This document shows positions 34,026-41,079 of a DNA stretch of 64,000 nt, piece after piece. The stretch lies in contig JABTTW010000001.1 in assembly GCA_015075745.1 (NCBI GenBank), positions 1,674,001 through 1,738,000 of the forward strand, in the 5' to 3' direction. Origin of the DNA: Planctomycetia bacterium (GTDB lineage: Bacteria; Planctomycetota; Phycisphaerae; UBA1845; UTPLA1). The notes below the pieces were generated by a model, which made no database searches, had not been told where the DNA came from, and worked only from the letters and a program-made list of their open reading frames with translations. How positions within the stretch are numbered: the stretch's first letter is position 1; each line of letters begins with the position of its first letter. The translations under genes and the position numbers were made by a program.

Positions 34026-34586
34026 GTCACTTCAGCTATTGTCGGGGTTGGTTCGTGGCTGATAACCGTTCCCGATCCAGGCTCTGGGGGGTTGGATGCA
34101 CGCGACCGAACGAGAAGGCGAGCACGATTCTTTCTCGTCATCGGGTTTGCGTTAATGACATCCAGCCAATTCCTTGGCGGCCTTGCCACTGGTTTGTGGC
34201 ATGCATTGGAAATCTTTGCGCACCTAAATCTCATTGCCGGTGTGATCGCATTGCTGTCATGTGTTAAAGAATTACTGTTGAGGATTCCGGACAGAGTTCT
34301 TGCCAGGTCCCTGAGCAGATTCACTTGGTTCTTTGTCGCATCGTTAATTCTCAACACCACGATGGGATTGGCCAGAATCGTCGTAGCCGGAAATACATCT
34401 CCGGCAGCAAACATAGTTCCATTGGCGGTGTGTTTCTCAGGCTTCGCCTCCATCGTCGCCATGATCTGGGCAATTCGAGTCTCATTCAGGCTCAGGTTGG
34501 CATTCAACGAAGCTGCATTGCTTACCCAGGCCACAAGCGATGCTCATAAGTCGCCGCAACTCGACACCAAAGGTGGGGCACCATGA
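34026..34586 (+). pseudogene. Array gene B, 5'-truncated zinc-ribbon membrane protein
   Basis: About 186 in-frame codons directly after the IS end, homologous in layout to protein C: several membrane segments (FFLVIGFALMTSSQFLGGL, LIAGVIALLSCV), then LLLRIPDRVLARSLSRF, IVAMIWAIRVSFRLRLAF and a short polar tail ending in TKGGAP. The Pro-rich start and the zinc ribbon are gone, and no good start codon remains, so it is a pseudogene or at most an aberrant fusion. Its stop TGA (34584-34586) overlaps the ATG of gene C (ATGA), showing that the intact gene was coupled to it. Base composition is clearly lower in GC than genes A and D. Confidence 0.7.
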
Positions 34587-35488
34587 ATCCGCCGCCTGTT
34601 GTTCCTGCAGCAAGGCCGCTATCCACAGGCGCGGCCCCGAAGCTCGATCAGGCCGGTCTGATCGCCGAGGACCTGCCCTGCCGCCACTGCGGCTACAACC
34701 TGCGCACGCTGTCGATGGAGGTCCAGTGCCCGGAGTGCGGCACCAGCGTCGGTCGGTCGGTTCACGGTGATTATCTTCGCTACGCCGATCCGGCCTGGGT
34801 GCGGGTACTCGCGACAGGGGCGACGCTGGTATTGGTTGCCATCATTCTTCAAGTACTGGTAACGGGCGTCACCTTTGGGCTACTCTTCACATACGCTAGG
34901 TATGCAAAATGGACCGGGGTGTTGTACATCGCCATTACCTTCATGGGAGGTATTGGATTCTGGTTGATGACTTATGCTGACAGTGCCTCAACGGAGAATT
35001 TGGCCCGCAACAATCGAAGGAAGATAGCGAGGATTTTGCTTGTAGTATGGCTTTGCCTGGCCGTATCCGGCCCGTTATGGCGCGGTTCTATCGCCATAGT
35101 GCATTATTCGGTTGACATTCTCATTCTCGCCATCTCCATCGGCTTTGTTGTCGCGATGCTGTCCTGCCTTAACGCTCTATTGCTAAGGATTCCAGACGAG
35201 TTGTTGGCAAAGTCCTGCCGCCGATTCGCCGTGTTTCTGATCGTTACGATGATTCTTAGCGAGCTTGTGGATTCCATCGGGATTTTTGGAGCGGGCAGTA
35301 CATTTCTTGCAGCAAATCGCATGATCATATTGTATTCGGCCGCGCTCCTAACCATTTTCAGAATGGCCTGGGCAATTCAAATCTCGGTCAGATTGCGGGC
35401 AGCATTCAGGAAGGCCGCCCAACTTGCCCGGGACACATGCCAATCGTATGCGCCGCGGTCGTCACCTACCCAAGGAGGAATCCCATGA
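34583..35488 (+). CDS. Zinc-ribbon membrane protein C
   Basis: A 301-residue member of the array. The N-terminus repeats the cassette (MNPPPVVPAARPLST) and the zinc ribbon (CRHCGYNL...CPECGTSVG). After it come about seven hydrophobic segments, then LLLRIPDELLAKSCRRF and a last segment before KAAQLARDTCQ. Start and stop overlap the neighbouring genes by ATGA, so B, C and D were translationally coupled. The 5' cassette is GC-rich, the membrane body less so, with codons such as ATA, TTA-like and AGG. The loop LRIPDxxLAxSxRRF is shared by all four proteins and marks the family core. Function unknown. Confidence 0.7.
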   Translation: MNPPPVVPAARPLSTGAAPKLDQAGLIAEDLPCRHCGYNLRTLSMEVQCPECGTSVGRSVHGDYLRYADPAWVRVLATGATLVLVAIILQVLVTGVTFGLLFTYARYAKWTGVLYIAITFMGGIGFWLMTYADSASTENLARNNRRKIARILLVVWLCLAVSGPLWRGSIAIVHYSVDILILAISIGFVVAMLSCLNALLLRIPDELLAKSCRRFAVFLIVTMILSELVDSIGIFGAGSTFLAANRMIILYSAALLTIFRMAWAIQISVRLRAAFRKAAQLARDTCQSYAPRSSPTQGGIP

Positions 35489-36420
35489 ATCCGCCGCCTG
35501 TTGTTCCTACTCAAAGGCCCCTATCCACAAGTGCGGCCGCGAAGCTCGACGCCGCCGGGAACGTGGCCGTCGACGTCGCATGCCGGCGCTGCGGCTACAA
35601 CCTGCGCACGTTGCCCTCGGTGGGCAAGTGCCCGGAGTGCGGCACCGCCGTCGGCCGGTCGCTGCACGGCGACCTGCTTCAATACAGCGATCCCGAGTGG
35701 GTGGAAAAGCTCGCGAGCGGGATGAACTGGATCATCGCCTCCGTCATCATCGCCATCTTCACAGGCATGATCATCGAGGCGGTGACGATGATGATCGGCG
35801 GGACCGGAGGCGCGAAGTTCAACACGATCGCCATTCCCCTGATGCAGCTCTGCCTGGGGGCCGTCGGTCTCGTCGGCTACTGGATGTTCACGACACCCGA
35901 CCCGGGCAACATCGAGCCGGAAAAGCCGACCTCGGTGCGAAAAATCGTTCGCGGCACGGCGGTGTTCAATTACCTCGCCTCGCCGATCGCTCAGTCACTG
36001 GTCGTCACGGTTCCCCTTATCGCCGCCGGAATCAGCGTCGTGTCCGCGCTGGTGGGCATCGTCGGAATGTTCGCCATCTTCCTGTATGCCATTTCACTGG
36101 CGAACCGAATCCCGGATGTCCTGCTGGCCCGCAGTTGCCGCACGGTCATGTGGGGAATCGTGGTCGTCATGGTAGGCGGCATCGTGATGGCGGTGCTCTC
36201 GTCTATTGCACCGGGCGGCCCGGCGCCAGCCGGCCTGCTCGCCTTCGCCGGTTGCTTCGTCGGCGTCGGTTCCCTGGTATTCGGCATCTGGGCCATCATC
36301 CTGGTCATTCGCTTCCGAAAGGCCATGGTCAAGGCCGCCCAGACTGCCCGGGTAACCTGGGCCACGCCGCAAGGCCCCGCCGTTGTCCCAGTGCCTGCGC
36401 CGCCCCGCCCATTAACTTAA
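35485..36420 (+). CDS. Zinc-ribbon membrane protein D
   Basis: A 311-residue protein, the intact reference for the family. The first 249 nt are nearly the same as in gene A (13 mismatches by eye), giving MNPPPVVPTQRPLST and the ribbon CRRCGYNL...CPECGTAVG. From residue 84 five or six membrane segments follow, with the signature LANRIPDVLLARSCR and the end KAAQTARVTWATPQGPAVV followed by a Pro-rich tail. It lacks the Ala/Thr-rich insert of A. ATG 35485 overlaps the stop of gene C. Last gene of the array; rpsO follows after 156 nt. Confidence 0.7.
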   Translation: MNPPPVVPTQRPLSTSAAAKLDAAGNVAVDVACRRCGYNLRTLPSVGKCPECGTAVGRSLHGDLLQYSDPEWVEKLASGMNWIIASVIIAIFTGMIIEAVTMMIGGTGGAKFNTIAIPLMQLCLGAVGLVGYWMFTTPDPGNIEPEKPTSVRKIVRGTAVFNYLASPIAQSLVVTVPLIAAGISVVSALVGIVGMFAIFLYAISLANRIPDVLLARSCRTVMWGIVVVMVGGIVMAVLSSIAPGGPAPAGLLAFAGCFVGVGSLVFGIWAIILVIRFRKAMVKAAQTARVTWATPQGPAVVPVPAPPRPLT

Positions 36421-36576
36421 TGTTGCCCAATGGGTTAAGACCCACTTGCGGGACGGGAAAAGTTGGCTTAGGCTAGTAGGATTAAGGTGATCCCAGAACT
36501 TCGCGGCAGCCGCCAAGGCCCCGCGGCTTCTACATGGTAAGAGTAGAAGCGAGACCGACACCCGCAGGAAACCCAC

Positions 36577-36846
36577 ATGGCGCTTACGGCAGAGAGCAAG
36601 ACGGAACTGGTAGGAAAGTATCGGCGTCACGACAAGGACACGGGCTCGCCCGAAGTCCAGATCGCCCTTCTGACGGAGCGCATCGGCCAGTTGTCGGACC
36701 ACCTTAAGACGCACAAGAAGGACCACTCGTCGCGCCGCGGCCTGCTCAAGATGGTCGGCGCTCGCTCAAGCCTTCTGAAGTTTTTGACGAACACGGACCG
36801 CGAGAAGTACCAGAAGACCATTGACAGCCTCGGTCTGCGAAAGTAG
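36577..36846 (+). CDS. rpsO: 30S ribosomal protein S15
   Basis: An 89-residue S15, full length. It shows the conserved [16 protein letters not shown] and [25 protein letters not shown] core that binds 16S rRNA helices 20-22. It is followed by pnp after 263 nt, the classic rpsO-pnp order, where S15 and PNPase expression are often linked by RNase III processing in the intergenic region. Confidence 0.97.
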   Translation: MALTAESKTELVGKYRRHDKDTGSPEVQIALLTERIGQLSDHLKTHKKDHSSRRGLLKMVGARSSLLKFLTNTDREKYQKTIDSLGLRK

Positions 36847-37109
36847 TCGGCGCCGGCCATCGGGGTCGGCAATCAGCACCTCCGCCATTCCCGCTCAAAG
36901 GCAATCGTGCATGTATGGGCCGTTGCGCTGAGTGTGCGCCTCAAATTGCAGGCGAATCGCCGATCAGACTTCTTGCTCTCCGGGCAGCGGAGAAATCAGG
37001 AAAACAGGCCCGCAGGCCGACAACAGCCGGCGGGCAGACAGACGTTCAATAATCGTAGTGACGCAAAGTCGTGTGTTGGAATTAATGTCGTGCAGAAAAA
37101 GTAGGTTGG

Positions 37110-39242
37110 ATGATGAAGACGTACAGTGTTGAAGCGGAAATCGGCGGACGAAATTTGAAATTCGAAACGGGCAAGCTGGCCAAGCAGGCGGCGGGCTCTG
37201 TTTTGGTCACCTATGGCGAGACGATCGTGCTGTGCACCGTTGTCTCCGGCCCACCGCGGGAGGGCGTCGATTTCTTCCCGCTCACCGTGGACTATCGCGA
37301 AAAGATGTACGCCGCCGGCAAGTTTCCGGGCGGCTTCTTCAAGCGCGAAGCCCGTCCGACGCAGAAGGAAATCCTGACCATGCGGCTGACTGATCGACCA
37401 ATGCGGCCGCTGTTTCCCGATGGTTTCATCGACGAGGTGCAGATCCAGTGCATGGTGCTCTCTTCGGATCAGGAAAACGACGCCGACGTCCTGGCCATGT
37501 GCGGGGCTTCGGCGGCGGTCGTCGTCAGCCCGCTGCCTTTTGAAGGCCCCACCGCCGGCGTTCGCGTCGGCCGGGTGAATGGGCAGTTCGTGCTGAACCC
37601 GACCGTCGAGCAGCGGGCCAACAGCGACCTCGAAGTCATCCTGGCCGGCCACGTCGATGCGGTAAACATGATCGAAGTCGCGGCCTTCGAGCTGCCTGAG
37701 GCGATCATCGCCGAGGCGATTGCCTTCGGCTTCGATGCGGTGAAGAAGATTTGCGGGATGATCAAGAATCTGGGCGAGCAGGTCAACGTCGCCAAGACCT
37801 GGACGCCGCCGGAGCGCGACAAGACGATGCCCCGCCGCGTGGAGGAGCTTTGCACCAAGCTCGATCTGAAGGGCGCCAAGAAGACGAACGGCAAGCAGGA
37901 GCGCTACGCCGCCGTCGATGCGGTGTATGACAAGATCATCACCGAGCTTTGCCCGGAGGGCGCGACCGACCTTAAGTACACCAAGAATGACGTGAAGGCG
38001 GAGATTCAGAAGGTCGAAGAGCGCCTCTATCACAAGATGGTTCTCGACGACGGCATTCGGCCCGACGGCCGCGGCCCAGAGGATATCCGGCAGATTATCA
38101 GCGAAGTGGGCATCCTGCCGCGCACCCACGGCTCGGCCCTTTTTACCCGCGGCGAGACCCAGGCACTGGTCGTCACCACGCTCGGCACCTCGCGCGACGA
38201 GCAGACCGTTGATGATCTTCTCGAAGAGTACAGCAAGAAGTTCATGCTGCACTACAACTTCCCCCCGTTCTGCACCGGCGAAGTGAAGCGCCTCGGCGCC
38301 GTCAGTCGCCGCGAGATCGGCCACGGCAATCTCGCCGAGCGGTCGCTGCAGGCCGTTTTGCCCAGCCCGGAAAAGTTCCCCTACACGATTCGACTGGTCA
38401 GCGACATCATGGAGTCGAACGGCTCCTCGTCGATGGCCTCGGTTTGCGGCGGCACGCTGGCGCTCATGGACGCCGGCGTTCCGATCAAGCATCCCGTCGC
38501 CGGCATCAGCGTCGGCATGGTTCATGACGGCGATCGCTACAAACTCCTGGTCGACATCCTCGGCGAGGAAGACCACTTCGGCGACATGGACTTCAAGGTC
38601 TCCGGCACGCAGGTCGGCATCACCGCCGTCCAGCTCGACTTGAAGGCCCGCAGCATCAGCCAGAAGCAGATCGTCGAGACGCTCGAACTGGCCCGCTCGG
38701 CCCGAATGAAGATCCTCAAGGACATGCTCTCGGCCATTCGCCAGCCGCGCGCCGAGATCAGCGTCTACGCCCCGCGCCTGCTGACCATCAAGGTGGCCCA
38801 GGACAAGATCGGCAAGATCATCGGCCCGGGCGGCAAGGGCATCAAGGCAATCGAAGCCACGACGGGCGCCAAGCTCGACATTCAGGACGACGGCACGGTC
38901 TATATCTCCAGCGTCAACGCCGCCGGAGCCCAGAGCGCCTACGAAATGGTCGAGCAGATCGCCGAAGGCGTCCGCGTGGGCAAGATTTACACCGGCCGCA
39001 TCACGTCCATCAAGGAATTCGGCGCGTTCGTGGAAGTGACTCCGGGCCAGGACGGCCTTTGCCACATCAGCGAACTGTCCGTCGACTACGTGCAGCGCGT
39101 GACCGATGTGTGCCACGTCGGCGACATCGTCAAGGTCAAGGTCATCCTCGTTGACGACACCGGCCGCATCAAGCTTTCTCGGAAGCAGGTCATGCTCGAG
39201 GAGCGTCAGGGCGCCGGACAAGAGGTCGCCCCGACGAACTGA
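37110..39242 (+). CDS. pnp: Polyribonucleotide nucleotidyltransferase (PNPase)
   Basis: A 710-residue PNPase that degrades RNA from the 3' end by phosphorolysis. The two RNase PH-like domains (FETGKLAKQAAGSVLV and later GSALFTRGETQALVVTTLG) are joined by an all-helical linker, followed by the KH domain (KIGKIIGPGGKGIKAIE) and the S1 domain (GKIYTGRITSIKEFGAFVEV). The catalytic region SDIMESNGSSSMASVCGG and DILGEEDHFGDMDFKVSGT are intact. It has the length of the family. It sits behind rpsO and is followed by a strong terminator. Confidence 0.97.
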   Translation: MMKTYSVEAEIGGRNLKFETGKLAKQAAGSVLVTYGETIVLCTVVSGPPREGVDFFPLTVDYREKMYAAGKFPGGFFKREARPTQKEILTMRLTDRPMRPLFPDGFIDEVQIQCMVLSSDQENDADVLAMCGASAAVVVSPLPFEGPTAGVRVGRVNGQFVLNPTVEQRANSDLEVILAGHVDAVNMIEVAAFELPEAIIAEAIAFGFDAVKKICGMIKNLGEQVNVAKTWTPPERDKTMPRRVEELCTKLDLKGAKKTNGKQERYAAVDAVYDKIITELCPEGATDLKYTKNDVKAEIQKVEERLYHKMVLDDGIRPDGRGPEDIRQIISEVGILPRTHGSALFTRGETQALVVTTLGTSRDEQTVDDLLEEYSKKFMLHYNFPPFCTGEVKRLGAVSRREIGHGNLAERSLQAVLPSPEKFPYTIRLVSDIMESNGSSSMASVCGGTLALMDAGVPIKHPVAGISVGMVHDGDRYKLLVDILGEEDHFGDMDFKVSGTQVGITAVQLDLKARSISQKQIVETLELARSARMKILKDMLSAIRQPRAEISVYAPRLLTIKVAQDKIGKIIGPGGKGIKAIEATTGAKLDIQDDGTVYISSVNAAGAQSAYEMVEQIAEGVRVGKIYTGRITSIKEFGAFVEVTPGQDGLCHISELSVDYVQRVTDVCHVGDIVKVKVILVDDTGRIKLSRKQVMLEERQGAGQEVAPTN

Positions 39243-39306
39243 TTGCCGATTCAACAAACGCAAGACTGAGACGCTTCAGTTCGTCGCGACAATCTGATTC
39301 AATGAG

Positions 39307-39341
39307 AAAGCCCGAACGGTACACCCGTTCGGGCTTTTCTT
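39307..39341 (+). terminator. Rho-independent terminator of rpsO-pnp
   Basis: Thirteen-base-pair perfect stem (AAAGCCCGAACGG with CCGTTCGGGCTTT), five-base loop TACAC and a TCTT tail. It lies 65 nt after the pnp stop codon. Confidence 0.92.
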
Positions 39342-39482
39342 ATGGCTACCCGAATTCCGCCATCTGAGCTTTGGCGGATCCGTGCAGCATCACTGATCGA
39401 CGACGCGCCACTTTGTGCTGCGCCTGCGCGTCGTCGCGGCTCGCCTATATCACTTCCATCGTACCCTGGGCGGTAATGTCCC

Positions 39483-41079
39483 TACCCCGAATATTTCATC
39501 AGGTCGGCGTTGAATAGGAATAGAAAAAGCCTCGAAGCCTTGTAGACTGGGGTTTCGTAAGAACATTCCGGTCCATAGGCAGGGAGGCTTTTTCGTGACA
39601 GACTGTAACAGCAAACCGATGTTCTTTTCCAGTCTCGGCCGCAAGAAAATCGTGGCCGATTTCACAGGCGGAACGCTCACCTCAGACGCCGGGGGTCTGC
39701 TGCTTCGGGAGGTCGAGCGGCGTCTGGGCCTGGTCGATCAACTGGCCGGGGTCATCAACGACCCGCGTGATCCGGCCCGAATTCAACATGACCAGCGGGT
39801 CATGCTGGCCCAGCGCATCTTTGCCATTGCGATGGGCTACGAAGATCTCAACGACCATCAAGCCCTGCGGAGCGATCCCGTGCTGGCGGTCCTGACCGGG
39901 CGGCCGCCGAGCGCGGATGAGCCGCTGGCCAGCAGTCCGACCTTGTGCCGGCTGGAGAACCGCGTCACGCGCGGCGACCTGGCACGAATGTCGCGTGTGC
40001 TGGTGGAGCAGTTCATCGCGTCCTATGAATCGCCGCCGGAGGAATTGATCCTCGACTTCGACGCGACCGACGATCCGATCCACGGCAACCAGGAAGGCCG
40101 CTTCTTCCACGGCTATTACGACCACCACTGCTTCCTACCGCTGTATGTGTTCTGCGGCTCGCGGCTGCTGGTCTCCTACCTGCGGCCCAGCAACATCGAC
40201 GGGGCCCATCACGCCTGGCCCATCCTGAAGCTGCTGGTGCAGCGCTTGCGACAGGCGTGGCCCGGGGTGCGGATCATCGTCCGCGGGGATTCCGGCTTCT
40301 GCCGCCGGCGAATGATGAAATGGTGCGACCGGCACGGCGTCAAGTACGTGCTGGGCCTGGCCCGCAACACCGTCCTGGAGAAAGCGGCCGAGTCCTTCAT
40401 GCAGGCGGCCGAGGCCCAGTTCGCCACCACGCAGCAGAAGGTGCGGAACTTCCACGAGATCGAGTACGCGGCGCAGACCTGGGATCGCCCGCGCCGCGTG
40501 ATCGTCAAGGCCGAGCGGCTGGTTCAGGGGCCCAACGTTCGATTCGTGGTGACCAACCTGACCGACCGCACGCCGAACGATATCTACGACGGTCTGTACA
40601 CGGCCCGCGGCGACATGGAGAACCGCATCAAGGAGCAGCAGCTCGGGCTCTTCGCCGATCGCACCAGTTGCCACGCCTTCCTGGCCAATCAGTTCCGGCT
40701 GCTGTTGTCCTCGGCGGCCTACGTCCTGGTGGAAACGCTGCGCCGCACGGCCCTGGCCGGCACCGAACTGGCCGAGGCCCAGGTGAACACCATTCGCCTG
40801 AAACTCCTCAAGGTCGCCGCGCGGGTGGTCGTCTCCGTGCGCCGCGTCGTACTGCGACTGTCGAGCAGCTGCCCCCTGCAGGACCTGTGGCGATCCCTGG
40901 TTCCACGACTCCGCCTGATCCCGCCCGCCCCATCATGACCCGAAAAACAACCTGATCACCGCTTGGGGGTAAGGGGGCCCTGCGCGCTCCAACCTCCACC
41001 TTCGTCCCTCCGCTCACGCACAAAGCCGAAAAACTCCGTCCATCACCATTCGAAGATCACTGATGAAATATGCGGGCTA
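39483..41079 (+). mobile_element. Complete IS1380-family insertion sequence
   Basis: About 1.6 kb. The left end reads TACCCCGAATATTTCATCAG and the right end, reverse-complemented, TAGCCCGCATATTTCATCAG: terminal inverted repeats with 18 of 20 matching. The right boundary is confirmed by the remnant at 34025, which diverges from it at the same base. It contains one transposase gene. I see no target-site duplication (GTCCC before, CGGCA after), which suggests that one flank was rearranged after insertion. Between the transposase stop and the right IR is a 120-nt non-coding tail. Confidence 0.85.
39595..40938 (+). CDS. IS1380-family transposase
   Basis: A 447-residue DDE transposase. The likely catalytic residues are in ILDFDATDDPIHG (first Asp), IVRGDSGFCRR (second Asp) and ARGDMENRIKEQQ (Glu), which are the conserved stretches of the IS1380 family. 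The HGYYDHHCFLPLYVF motif that follows the first Asp is also typical. GTG start at 39595, directly after a GGGAGG and T-run. Intact and probably active. The homologous fragment at 33267-34025 is dead. Confidence 0.92.
   Translation: MTDCNSKPMFFSSLGRKKIVADFTGGTLTSDAGGLLLREVERRLGLVDQLAGVINDPRDPARIQHDQRVMLAQRIFAIAMGYEDLNDHQALRSDPVLAVLTGRPPSADEPLASSPTLCRLENRVTRGDLARMSRVLVEQFIASYESPPEELILDFDATDDPIHGNQEGRFFHGYYDHHCFLPLYVFCGSRLLVSYLRPSNIDGAHHAWPILKLLVQRLRQAWPGVRIIVRGDSGFCRRRMMKWCDRHGVKYVLGLARNTVLEKAAESFMQAAEAQFATTQQKVRNFHEIEYAAQTWDRPRRVIVKAERLVQGPNVRFVVTNLTDRTPNDIYDGLYTARGDMENRIKEQQLGLFADRTSCHAFLANQFRLLLSSAAYVLVETLRRTALAGTELAEAQVNTIRLKLLKVAARVVVSVRRVVLRLSSSCPLQDLWRSLVPRLRLIPPAPS

Noticed and set aside
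36996..39263. 755-codon minus-strand open frame over pnp
   Set aside because: It is the shadow of pnp, rich in Asp, Gly, Ala, Val and His as expected for antisense of a biased gene, with no domain.
39420..39482. Possible continuation of the truncated Cys-rich protein on the left flank of the IS
   Set aside because: After joining the flanks, only about ten codons remain open before a stop, and they show no Cys pattern. Without a target-site duplication the join cannot be fixed.
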